The translations under genes and the position numbers were made by a program. Shown in pieces: positions 30,211-41,263 of a stretch of DNA of 64,000 nt. Source of the stretch: Cladopsammia gracilis (Eukaryota; Cnidaria; Anthozoa; Scleractinia; Dendrophylliidae); contig JAJGOT010000751.1 of the NCBI GenBank assembly GCA_022457155.1, positions 124,001-188,000 on the forward strand. Direction: 5' to 3'. Under the pieces are notes generated by a model. It was given only the letters and a program-made list of their open reading frames with translations. It did no database searches and was not told where the DNA came from. Numbering within the stretch: the first letter of the stretch is position 1; the number at the start of each line of letters is the position of its first letter.

Positions 30211-33200
30211 CTAAAGCTGTCCCTTCTTTGCAGCGCATTGATCGCAAACCCTGACCGGATGATCCCAACCTCTTGAAGGCACAGGCCTCCTACTCTCTGA
30301 ACAGTTGCTACAGACGCCCCACACCACAGGCACGGCAGTGATGTTTGGTATCACTTTCCTTGAACTCGGACTTGCAGCAACTGCAGGCTAAAATCTCGGA
30401 ATCTGGTACCCAGTACCCAGGCCTAGCCGCGTCGGTGATCAATTCCCTGGGGTAATCTATAGCGGTTTTTAAGATTCCGACGGCTGATTGGACAACCTCA
30501 GTGACTTTTCGAGCAGCTACGGGGCCAAATGGCTGGTCAGAATATGAAGTCTGGCCTCCTTCAGGGTAAACTAATTCTTGATGTGTCTCCTCGTCTAGCG
30601 CGTCTGACAAATCACTGGATAAAAGAACATAAGCGGACCTCTGTTAATTGACTTTGACCATTTTCGTTTTACAAGTGATTAGGTTAGGTTTGATGATGAA
30701 AATGGTGTTTTGCAAAGAGTTCGGCGCATCCCAACCCAAGGTTCAATTTTATGATTACAGGCCATTGTGAATACAACACACAGCTCGTGATGTAGTGTGT
30801 TATGATCATAGATTGCCTTTTTATTCGTTGCTACATAGCAAAAACGTTCAATAACGGTCCCTCGGGAAACTAGTTACAGTGTTCACTTTAATCTCAAAAT
30901 TGAACATTTTCCACGACTTTGCATCGAAAAATTTTAGATTCTAGGGAAAGAAAAACAGCTGTTTTTTCTCACGAGACAAGCAAGTACAGAAAACCTTGAA
31001 ACAAAACAAATGAATTCAAAAATTGAATGCGTGACACTTATAAGCAAGAATTTGAAATAGAAATAAACATATTTGAAAAATAAAATAAAATGTTTTAAGA
31101 AAGTGTCAAGTAAATTTCTAGCAACGACGTTTCGGGCTTGGCCCTTCATCAGGTTGATGACCATTGTTTTGAACGCGACTTGTTTTATTTGAAAAATTGT
31201 AATAGCGCGCGCTAAGCAAATAGTGTATGAGCGCGCGCAGTTCAGAGGAAATGGAAAACCGTGTTGAGCCCATGCGGTTGCATGGTGCCCAACTTAAAGA
31301 TGGTTTCCATTTCCACTTGTTTCCTTTTGAGGTTGGTGCCGGTACATAACCTCAGTCCCCTAACGACAATGTCCGACAGTGAGTGGCCAGTAGAATTAAA
31401 ATGTTCGGCAACTGGGAAACCGGGAGTGTTTTTTTGAACGCTTCGAAGGTGTTCGCCAAAGCGTTCACGCAGACTGCGACCGGTTTCCCCGATGTATAAT
31501 CGGGAGCATCGACGGCAGGAGATACAATATACCACGTTCTCTGATTGACACGTAAAATGTTCACGGATGGTAATTGAAACATTTGGGCCACGGAGGTGGA
31601 TGTCCGACGTGATATATTGACAGGTACGGCACCGGGGACGTAGACAAGCGAAGGTACCAGGCTGTTCGGCGGGGCAGTGGTCATCAGAATGCACCAGGAT
31701 GTCTCTCAAATTCCGGTCGCGTCGAGAAGAGACGACCGGCCGATGTGGGAAGATGTCCCTGGTCTCGGGATCACGGGATAAGATATCAAAGTTATCCAGG
31801 AGGATCCGCTTGATGCGACCGTTAAGGGGATGGTGTGTCAATACCAGGGGAATCTTGTCTTAGATGTTGTTTCGCATGCGTGTGACCAGCGCATCATTTC
31901 TACGAATTGAGCCAACTCTGTTGAGATCGTTGTTCAGAGAAATAGAGGGGTACCCACGTGCTTCAAAGAAGCCGATCATTTCTCTGGACTTAGAAATGAA
32001 ATCGCCATCCTCTGAGCAAAGACGACGAAGGCGGAGAAGTTGGCTGAAGACACTGAAGACACGATTCAAACCACTGTTCACTACAAGGAAACTGACACAC
32101 ACAGCTATCTTCACTACCAGTCATCCCATCCTCAACACTGCAAGAAAAGCATTCCCTACAGCCAACTTCTCTGCCTTCGCCGTCTTTGCTCAGAGGATGG
32201 CGATTTCATTTCTAAGTCCAGAGAAATGATCGGCTTCTTTGAAGCACGTGGGTACCCCTCTATTTCTCTGAACAACGATCTCAACAGAGTTGGCTCAATT
32301 CGTAGAAATGATGCGCTGGTCACACGCATGCGAAACAACATCTAAGACAAGATTCCCCTGGTATTGACACACCATCCCCTTAACGGTCGCATCAAGCGGA
32401 TCCTCCTGGATAACTTTGATATCTTATCCCGTGATCCCGAGACCAGGGACATCTTCCCACATCGGCCGGTCGTCTCTTCTCGACGCGACCGGAATTTGAG
32501 AGACATCCTGGTGCATTCTGATGACCACTGCCCCGCCGAACAGCCTGGTACCTTCGCTTGTCTACGTCCCCGGTGCCGTACCTGTCAATATATCACGTCG
32601 GACATCCACCTCCGTGGCCCAAATGTTTCAATTACCATCCGTGAACATTTTACATGCCAATCAGAGAACGTGGTATATTGTATCTCCTGCCGTCGATGCT
32701 CCCGATTATACATCGGGGAAACTGGTCGCAGTCTGCGTGAACGCTTTGGCGAACACCTTCGAAGCGTTCAAAAAAACACTCCCGGTTTCCCAGTTGCCGA
32801 ACATTTTAATTCTACTGGCCACTCACTGTCGGACATTGTCGTTAGGGGACTGAGGTTATGTACCGGCACCAACCTCAAAAGGAAACAAGTGGAAATGGAA
32901 ACCATCTTTAAGTTGGGCACCATGCAACCGCATGGGCTCAACACGGTTTTCCATTTCCTCTGAACTGCGCGCGCTCATACACTATTTGCTTAGCGCGCGC
33001 TATTACAATTTTTCAAATAAAACAAGTCGCGTTCAAAACAACGGTCATCAACCTGATGAAGGGCCAAGCCCGAAACGTCGTTGCTAGAAATTTACTTGAC
33101 ACTTTCTTAAAACATTTTATTTTATTTTTCAAATATGTTTATTTCTATTTCAAATTCTTACAGAAAACCTTGGTCCAGAATAAAAACTTCAAACCGCGGT

Positions 33201-36200
33201 TAAAAAATCCTCAGCGCATTTAATGTCCACAATAAAAACTTAACACGGTGGTTCAAAATCCTGTCGCGAAAATTTACAAAATAGCTCTTCTCCTCCTACA
33301 ACTTTACGCATCATGTTCACGACATAACACAAGTGCGCACACGCGAGATCCGTCACGCACAGCAGTCACAACAAAGTTCTGTCCACCTTACCTCAGGTTG
33401 CAACACGGTTGAGGCTGCATTTCAACTGTTGTCGATTTTCCAAAGCAGCTGTCACATACTCGTACAGGCCCGTGACCCCAGCCTCGTTCTGGAACAGGTT
33501 TATTATTGGTTGAACATTCCCCGCACACTCCGCCACCACAGGCTCGACAGTGGTGCTTTGTCTCCCCATCAGCAAACACGTGATTACATTCCTGGCATGC
33601 CTAGAAAAAGAAACAAAATGAGATTAAACTGTTGTTGGTTTTCATCAGCGACGCAAGCACAAGAGCAAATATATGAGATTTGAGTCAAGTGAAAACGAAC
33701 ATGACACCAACACAGGCACAGGCAGAAGAAAAAGGAAATCAAAGGGCTCTTAAAGTGCCTATCATCCCTAGAAAGTTATTTTCAGAATCAACTCTATGTA
33801 CATTGAATAGTTGAATAGTAAAATATTTCTTGTTTTGAACGTCGTGTTAGTGAGTTACAGAGATTTGAATTTACAAAATGCTAATTAGATGACGTCAACC
33901 CGGGAATCATTTATTATACAACTACTTGTTTTCACCTCCAAGTAATATTTTTTACGAATCAATTGACTATCCACAGTTTATTTTTAGTATTTATCAAATT
34001 AATTATCCTCAAGTTGTAAACTGCGCATTGTAAATTGGCGTAGAAATAATGGCAAATTCCCGGGTTGACGTCATCTAATTAGCATTTTGTAAATTCATAT
34101 CTCTGTAACTCACAAATGCGACGTTCAAAACAAGAAATATTTTACCATTCAACTATTCAATGTACGTAGAGTTGATTCTGAAAATAACTTTCTAGGGGTG
34201 ATAGGCACTTTAAGAGCTCAGGCGGCTGTCTTCTCAGGCCAGTCCCCAACAACAGTCTTTTTAACGATTTCTAAAACTTGGACAGTCAAACAAACTACTG
34301 ATGCTTCAAAATTCAGATTACAGGTATTAACAGTCTTCAGTTTTTTACCCAACACAAAGTTCTCCAGCTCCACATCATACTCACTGTAATTTCCGAGTTG
34401 GGAACCCAGTAATCGGGTGCCACTTGGTCCGTAATCCAGTTGGTCAGCGCCCTACTCGGTGGAGTACTGAGACTGCTGACCGCTTCAGTCACATAACTGA
34501 CGTTATCCAAAAGACGCCGCGCCGCGTTACCACTTTCCAGCGGAGATAAGTTTTCCTGAAATAAACATTACTTGAATCAGTCAGTGAGAGATTTAACAAA
34601 ATGAAGGAGGTCAAATGCATAGAAAATTCCACATTCGTTGACATTTTGTTTACAAAAATTTATCACTGACAATTTTGGTTGGAACCGCACACGCATGCAC
34701 CGCCCTTTTAATCGCTGTGAGGAACATATCACTGCAGACAACGTGTTTTAGAGCCCGCGGTTTCTGTCTTCGTTCAAACGCATTCCTTCACATGGAAACC
34801 GTCTGATTCTTGCGACTCCGATTCCGTCGACCTTACGACATCGCTACGACTCTGTTGCTTGATGTTCACTAGGTCGCAATTACTACTCCGATTATGATTC
34901 CGACTTCGTCGCTAGTGAAAACGAGCAATTAAGGGGAGCTCACCCCAGGCCATGCATGGCGAAGCTCGGTTCTGACGACCGTGTTGACTGGGTCATCGTT
35001 GCCAAACCAGTACTGACGGCTGCGATATATGACACCGCATTCAACACACTCAAGGACATACCTACAAAAAACACCAAGGAGAATTGAATCAGTTAAAAGT
35101 ACCCTTCGATCATACACTATGACTATTCTGTAACACCATGCCAATAGCAAAATTTTAAGCGAATTCAGGAAGAACAAACCAGATAATCAGGTTTTTGTAG
35201 ACACAGTTAATCAGATAATCAGACACAGCAACAGAATTCGAAAATGCTTGCCATTTCCATCACGGCCAACCTTCGCCACATCCGTAAACTAGTTTCAGTG
35301 TCGTATAATGACTTTTACCAAAACTGGACCATTATTTCTTTAACGATAACGCGACTTAATTTATATCGTTGGCCAAACATTTTTCAATCCGCAATCCTTC
35401 CTGGCCATTTTAGAGAAAGACATTTATCGATAGTTTCAGTGCAGTAACAACAGCACTTTTACCGAAACTGGACTGTTATGATTAAGTTTTGATTGATGTA
35501 AATGTGACAAATTTTAGATTTTACTTATCATACTATGTAGATGGCAAAGTCCTTAAAACTTTTGGAGAAAAGTAACAGTGCAAGCAAACGCCGTGAATTT
35601 TTGTTTTACTTTAGTTTCAGAACGATTTTTGTACGAACTTGAAAAACGATTTTCCTGAGTGTCCGCGATTGTTCCATCCGTCAGTAGTTGAAAGGATCAA
35701 AACGGCTTAATATTGAAAGGGGCTTGTTCGATTGACCAATCAGAATGCTGAAAAGCGTGTGACGAAGTTAAAGAGAATGGCTACCTTTTAGCTCGCAATC
35801 CGTTCGGTTCACTTTGCGTGTTCGGTAAACCAACCAAATGCCGCGCGCGTTTGCCTCCGTTCGCCAAGCCAATGAAATTACTTCTTTCCCGTTCGTGTTT
35901 TGGTTTGGTTGTGTTCACGCCTAATCATTTCAAGGTCATACGAAAATCGCTCTATCGTCAGAAGAGGCTACAATCCTTACCCGGACCAAGCGTATTTAGC
36001 GAATCCCAGCCATGATGAAGAGTCACTGGATGAACACATCTTAGGTACAACAACCGTCTGCTTTCCTCTTTCATAACAAGCCTTGTTAATAAGAGAGAAC
36101 AGCGATTAAACCATGAGATCAAGAACGATATTAGCCACAGCAAAAGCGGACCGAACAGTAAAAGGTGACTAACCTGGCTAACGTATCTGATGGAAAGGCT

Positions 36201-39010
36201 TGAATTGAGTGTCAAAAGTTGATTCGTGTTTGCTTAATGGTTTTGCATCGCTACGCTATCATGCAGTTGTTGTTTAAAACTAACTCGCGCCACTATAAAG
36301 GGACTTAAACAAAAAGCAGACTTGCTCGCACAATTTTCCGAGCTTGGTGCTGGCTTTATTGGCTCATTGTATTCAGTGTTTGGTGTTAATTTGCGATAGT
36401 CAACTGAAAACTGCTGTGTTTTTAAGGAAGACGTGTTGCACGTATCAACTTTTCGCGCAACTTGTCTCTGCCGAAGCAAAATTGCAACTATAGCCTACGA
36501 GCAGAGGTGTCCTATTTCTTCTGCTTTACGCGTGAAGCAATTGGAAACAGGAGACGTCTACGCGCACGCTAAATTTCAACACAAGTTTCACAAAAATATG
36601 CTTGGTGTAACATACCTAAGGCCCGGTTCAAACGTCGAACTTCACATGTGCCGAATCTAATGCAAATGAGCAAGAACAATAGATTTTTCTCATTTGCATT
36701 AGGTTCGGCACATGTGAAGTTCGACGTTTGAACCGGGCCTGACACACCGCATATTTCCAATAGTGTTTTTAACCCGTGAATAAGCGCATGCGTAATGAAT
36801 GGGTTATCGGTAACGGAGACAGATATGCAAATGAGAACTCACTCGCTGCTTCCATCAGCTGTAAACTTAGTGACGTAATGCTTTGTTACGAGTGCGTTTC
36901 GTAACAAGAACAGCGTGAATCCAGCGATAACAATAATATTTGTTGTAAACGAATATAAACAACAATAAGCTTAAAGATGTTTCGCATTTGGAGTCTTTAA
37001 TGCAACATTAAAATCGATCTAAAAGTATTTTTCAACCGAGATACGCGTTTTGATGCGTAAATGTATCTACCTTGAAGTAATTAAATGTATCCCCTTCAAG
37101 TTAGTGATCACGATGGCCGAGTGGATTAGCGCGCGGAATAACAGCCCGACACCCCGAGGTTCAAGTCTCGCTCGGGACCTCCCTTCTTCTTTTCTTTTTT
37201 TTTTCTTCTTTCTTCTTCGGACTAAACATTATGAAAGTGATGTACTCTATTTTTCTTCTTGCGTTTGTCAAAAATCCTTACGTTTAATTAAAAAAAAAAA
37301 ATTGAACCGTGTCAGTGTGAAAACATAAGCTTACCGCAATATTGCGTTGCGTATTCACGGGTTGGCTCTTAGGAGCATTTGATTCGTTTCCCTGAGTTTA
37401 TTTCTGCCAGAAATGCTCCTAAGAACTCTAGAATCTCAAACTTCAAAACCCCTTCAAATCTTGTAACATTTCTCGGCTTACAGTATTTTAAATGAGTATT
37501 CCCCTCTTGGCAACAACAACAATGTTCAAGTTCACCAGTCGACACTCACCCTACAGGTGAATATCCTGTTGTCGTACTGTGCCTGATAGTGACACCTAGC
37601 CTCACTCTGATGTTCCACTGATTCGTCATTCTCATGATTCATACTCTTTTGACACCGTGCACTGTAACCATGGCAACAAAACACATTATGTTATCAATGG
37701 CAAAAATCCCTCAAATTTGATAAGTAAAATCAATCTTGATATCATAAGTTTTCAATTCATAAAATGTTAACAAAACTATTTGACACTACAGATACCACCT
37801 GTAGATGCCCCATAGATCCAAACACTGCATTTGGCGGCATTCAACTTTGCCCTAGCTAGTTGTGACCAAGTGCAGGGGCAGTACGCAGCTCTTACAAGGT
37901 CTTCTCTGATTTGCTAAGAAAACAATGGACCCTAGCCCTGAAAACAATAGAGCTGCGTGATACAGAGGTCCAATGAAGTTAGAGGTTGTAAAGAGCTGCG
38001 AGGTATCTGCAAGTGCAAAGTGGTCTGAGAGCTGCTATTGCTTTGATTTGAAGCTAGCAAATTTGAGTTAATAATTAAAAATGTAACGTCCCACTGTCAT
38101 TATCAACACTCGTTGATTAATTCAATTCCTCTTGTCATCTGGCACAGTTCGTGATCCACTTACTTGCATGAGAGGCAGGATGCCTGACAGGTGAAGTATG
38201 CATCAGGGAAGGTATTGGGTATTGTCCTTTCAATACCACCGCTGAACTTTTCGTTCAAGAGCTAGAAAATAAGTGTATATATATATATAATTTAAAATGC
38301 ATAATATGGGAACTAAAGAAACCTGCTCAATTATGCCCTCTCCTTCATAAAAGAAGGACATTAAAAGGCTTGATCACAGGGTTGAAACTCAGGGTTGGTT
38401 GAGAATTGAAATTAAAAAAATTAAATTAATTATTACCATCAAGGCTTTAAAAATGACAGCAGGTGAGCGTGACGAGCGCACTGAGCTGTTGGCTAAACTC
38501 TCTTTCACAGCTTGGTTGAGTTGTGTGAAGTCTGTTGGAGGTGTTGTGGTTTTTGTGCCCAAGTACTTGATAGAACTGAAAGCATGAGGAACCCGGCCAA
38601 CATCAGCAAACCTTTCCTTTAAAATCTCATCTGGGCTCTTCAAACTCCTTGTTTCTGAATGGAAACAAGAAATGATCAATTGCAGTGAAAGTGAAATATC
38701 ATTTAAAAAAGAATGTATTGTGGAGGCACAGTACTGTTGTAGTATTAAGTGCCTTGGACTTCAGATTCAAAGGATGGTGGTTTTCCTTAGACAAGAAACT
38801 TTACTCCACATTGCCTCTCTTCACCCAGGTGTACAAGTAGGTACCAGTGACATATGATAAACCCTGCAATGGACTATCATCCCATCCAGGGGGGAGAAGG
38901 AATACAGTTAGTATACCTGTTTGACAGGATAGGAAAGTTAATTTGTACGTTTGCATGCTCAGAGAAAAAAAGTTTGCATGCTCGGAATAAGAGTGAAATA
39001 CTGAACAAGA

Positions 39011-39057
<47 letters not shown>

Positions 39058-41140
39058 TAACAATAATAATTTATTTCGTGTATAGCACAAATGAACATGC
39101 ATATGATAAATTGATTAGATGCACTTTACATCTTTCAATACATCATCATCATCATGTCGAGCGCACTCGGATTCCAGAAATGACCTTCCTCCAACCATTG
39201 GTGTCCTTCATCACTTCGGGGAGCGCCTCTCTCGTTAGTCCTGAATCTTCCTCTAGCAGGTCAATATAGGTCTTGGCTGGACGTCTCCTAGATCTCTTAC
39301 CATGTGATGGCTCCCAGAATAACAGTTGGGAAGCTTTCAATACAAGTTAAATAAAACATAACAATAATAGATAATAGTGCTACAAGAACAAAGTATAAGG
39401 TAAGGATGGCTAAATTGAAAGTTACTAAGGAGTCAAGGCTCTTAAAAATCAGAAATTAAGCAGTCAAATAATAAATCCCATATTGATGGTTTGGCAGAAA
39501 ATATGATTGTGCAGATATTTTACTTAAATTTGATATTTTACAAATATGCACAGATATTTTACTTGTAAAATGTAATGCAAAATTATCAGATACACCATCT
39601 AATAACTAATATCTTTTTGCATTTTACATGTAAGTATTTGTTACCTGAAGGGTCAGTCTCATTTTGTGACATCCCAAGCAAATGTGTATGCTGTGTCTCA
39701 TGAAAAATGATCACCGCTGGCCCCAAACTACACAGAGGAACATCCATATGACCCCTTTTACTGGCATCCTTAAGCTCTTTGGTGAAATGCTTTAGATATG
39801 CGTCTGATGCATCGCCAAGAAAAGTGAACATATCTGTGTGAAGTCGTTCAGCCCTCGTTCTGTAGATGATGATGTCAGATATTGCCAGAACTTTTAACAA
39901 GAGCCTTGTTCGTTGATTCTGGTTCCCAGACACACCCAAAAGCCCCTCTGTATCCAAGATGACGGCATGATTGATATCATCATAGGCAGCCCACACACCA
40001 ACTGTGCATGAAAGCTGTGATGACGAAGTTGCAAACACTTCTTCACTGTTGAAGAATGTATGGTTTAAGGTGTGTGACTTTCCATCGCCAGTGTTTCCAA
40101 ATATGGAAACAACCTTCATGCTTGTTTCCCCATGACAGGAAAGCTTTGTTACGAATTCATCCACAGTATGTACCTAAAAAAGCAAATGCGTGTAGCTGAT
40201 CATAGCTATTTCCAAAATTATAAAATAAGTGGCAGCACAAATTATATTTGAAAAGAATGGTATAGTATTCAACTACTGTCCTATGCTTTTGCTCAAAATA
40301 TTATAGTAACAGAGTGTATGTATGGGGGGGGACAGGGTGCAGGAGGAAGAAATGGGGTAGTTTCATTACTTTTTTTCTGTGTAGGGGTGGGGATGGGGGT
40401 GGTGCAAGTAGCCAGGACAATGACACGGTTACATATCTCTTATTTGTGAAGACTTCTAGTCCTGTAAACAATCTTCTTACTAGAGCAGCTGCTAAATTAT
40501 CGAATTTTCAATTTGCTGACAACTTGATACTGGAACTTAGAGCTAACCTACTAATAAAATAAAAAAGTGTACTTGAGTTCAAAGTGTAAACTATTATAGG
40601 AAAAGCTAGCTAGAAAGGGAACTTTTCGGACTGCATTTATTATGTACGTAAGCTTTATATTTAATAACTAAGTTTATATTGTGTTTTCCCGTTCACCTGG
40701 AGATTTTCTTTTTCGTTCAGCAACAAGAAGCTTCTTTGATCATCAGCTGTGTTTTTCTCTGAGGATGCTGACTTAGATGCTTCTGGGATGGGTAATTTAC
40801 TTTCCTACAACAGTTACGCAAGCAGTTTGATAAAAAAAGTTATCAAAATTTCGATACATAGTACTAGAAAACGATTCTTTGCATCGTTTATATTTCAGCT
40901 GTGAATCGAAGGGTGATGAAATATCCACAAAACAAAGCTTATATCAGTAATGCTCTATATTACCTTGAATTTGTTCTTTGATATCTTTGAACTGGACGAT
41001 TTTTTCTCTCGCTGGTTTAAAAGTAAATCTTCGTTTGCACAATCGTCATTGGGCAGCGTAGCGGCCATATTTTCGGTGACTTTCATCAAGATATTCGCAT
41101 TCGCATAAAACTCAAAATGAAAGAAAATTTGCTGACTCAA
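30211..41140 (-). CDS. zfyve1: ZFYVE1 / DFCP1 orthologue (double FYVE protein), 11 exons, frameshift in last exon
   Basis: Human DFCP1 binds PI3P through two FYVE fingers, marks omegasomes and lipid droplets, and has an N-terminal ATPase domain. Exons (-): 40964-41140, 40697-40804, 39645-40173, 38437-38654, 38164-38261, 37550-37661, 35981-36081, 34944-35061, 34385-34555, 33392-33600, 30211-30614; every junction is GT/AG and in phase. About 747 residues (human 777). P-loop GNTGDGKS at about 121-128 and DTEG at about 169-172. The Cys-rich middle has CLSCNARCQKSMNHEN and CVECGVIYRSRQYWFG. FYVE 1: ETKHHCRACGGGVCGEC. FYVE 2 begins DTKHHCRACG, but in GGTGTGGGGCGTC (about 30320) one extra G shifts the frame to an early stop; with three Gs the frame would continue through VPSRGWDHPVRVC to the stop at 30211. 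The start is the first in-frame Met; Met19 or Met25 are alternatives. Confidence 0.93.
31126..31152 (-). ncRNA. Hammerhead ribozyme motif, left arm of the PLE dimer
   Basis: CAAC, CTGATGA, stem II GGGC-CAA-GCCC, GAAAC, GTC, GTTG on the minus strand; stem I CAAC/GTTG is perfect. Same as 33053-33079. Confidence 0.8.
31242..31841 (-). pseudogene. PLE GIY-YIG endonuclease, left arm (199 codons)
   Basis: Contains a Cys-rich linker (CLRPRCRTCQYI), then VVYCISCRRCSRLYIGETGR, carrying the GIY-like and YIG strands, and SLRERFGEHLRSV with the catalytic Arg. HFNSTGHSLSD and an ending FKLGTMQPHGLN follow. The 199 codons translate exactly as in the right arm. An in-frame TAA just upstream separates it from the RT part (31860-32044). 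Lacks most of the RT. Confidence 0.85.
32040..32345 (+). pseudogene. PLE reverse transcriptase C-terminal part, right arm
   Basis: Encodes TVHYKETDTHSYLHYQSSHP and KKSIPYSQLL, FFEARGYPSISL, the stretch that follows the catalytic core in PLE reverse transcriptases. It ends at TAA (32343-32345) in the same frame as the nuclease ORF at 32364. The polymerase core and start are missing, so this is a 5' truncation. The part from 32160 is repeated in the left arm. Confidence 0.8.
32364..32963 (+). pseudogene. PLE GIY-YIG endonuclease, right arm (199 codons)
   Basis: Same 199-codon translation as 31242-31841, in the opposite orientation. It is in frame with the RT piece but cut from it by the TAA at 32343. 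The nuclease motifs (VVYCISC, LYIGETG, RERFGEH) are intact. Confidence 0.85.
33053..33079 (+). ncRNA. Hammerhead ribozyme motif, right arm of the PLE dimer
   Basis: CAAC, CTGATGA, stem II GGGC/GCCC, GAAAC, GTC, GTTG. The core is complete and stem I pairs over 4 bp; stem III is only the self-complementary ACGT. Confidence 0.8.
33754..34209. mobile_element. TTAA-flanked foldback MITE, AGTGCC family (456 bp)
   Basis: TTAA at 33750-33753 and 34210-34213; ends AGTGCCTATCA and complement. Arms of about 155 bases (33754-33907 and 34057-34209) pair nearly perfectly. In a zfyve1 intron. Confidence 0.85.
36195..36415. repeat. Decayed copy of the GAGCAGTTTTCAATTGAGTG MITE
   Basis: gaattgagtgtcaaaag on the left and caactgaaaactgct on the right with 'actcgcgccacta' inside, comparable with 23357-23638. 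In a zfyve1 intron. Confidence 0.5.
36619..36740. repeat. Foldback repeat (122 bp, arms about 46 bp)
   Basis: AGGCCCGGTTCAAACGTCGA and its complement; the arms also contain CTTCACATGTGCCGAA and ATGCAAATGAG. A small MITE in a zfyve1 intron. Confidence 0.8.
37109..37186 (+). repeat. tRNA-Ser-like sequence (SINE head or tRNA pseudogene)
   Basis: ATCACGATGGCCGAGTGG matches the 5' part of animal tRNA-Ser genes (acceptor and A box), and a B box (GGTTCAAGTCT) follows. The T stem CGAG/CTCG pairs, and the acceptor pairs at five of seven. A T-rich run follows at about 37195, as a pol III stop would. In a zfyve1 intron. Confidence 0.55.
39010..39071. repeat. AAT microsatellite
   Basis: About 20 AAT triplets with two AAC variants; the source of a poly-Tyr frame on the minus strand. 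Confidence 0.85.
39150..39335 (-). mobile_element. LINE C-terminal fragment
   Basis: The minus strand encodes LLFWEPSHGKRSRRRPAKTY, then DLLEEDSGLTREALPEVMKD and GWRKVISGIRVRST, the known tail of a group of non-LTR RT proteins. Upstream coding is absent. It lies in a zfyve1 intron in the gene's own orientation. Confidence 0.75.
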
Positions 41141-41263
41141 AAAAACTGTGACCTGGGAACGACAACAGACTTGGTAACCAAGCCACTAAGTTTCTATCCC
41201 AGAATGCCCTTGAGTAGTATAGCTTAGCAGCCGTGCCTTCTCCTCCTCGAGCGAAGAACGAAA
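41141..41263. promoter_or_regulatory. Shared bidirectional promoter of zfyve1 and rtf1
   Basis: The first ATGs of the two genes are 123 bases apart on opposite strands. No TATA box is seen. CCCAGAATGC at 41198-41207 matches the core of the ZNF143/Staf-THAP11 site that is common in bidirectional promoters of vertebrates. Use of this site here is inference. Confidence 0.65.

Larger units (their letters stand above)
30999..33158. mobile_element. Head-to-head inverted PLE dimer with 14-bp TSD
   Basis: Two nearly identical arms, left (30999-32044, minus) and right (32160-33158, plus), face each other with 5' ends inside and 3' ends outside, around a 115-base loop (32045-32159) that belongs to the right copy. 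TACAGAAAACCTTG at 30985-30998 and 33159-33172 is the target duplication, so the whole palindrome entered as one unit. Each arm codes for the end of the RT, a linker and a GIY-YIG nuclease, then has a 3' region with a hammerhead and a TTTATTTTATTTTTC-like end. The left arm runs about 50 bases further 3' than the right one. It lies in the last intron of zfyve1. Confidence 0.88.

Noticed and set aside
31352..31684. 110-codon second frame inside the PLE arms
   Set aside because: Overlaps the GIY-YIG nuclease in another frame; present in both arms only because the arms are copies.
37109..37186. Functional tRNA-Ser gene
   Set aside because: A and B boxes are fine, but two acceptor pairs are broken and the middle does not give a clean anticodon arm; listed as tRNA-like only.
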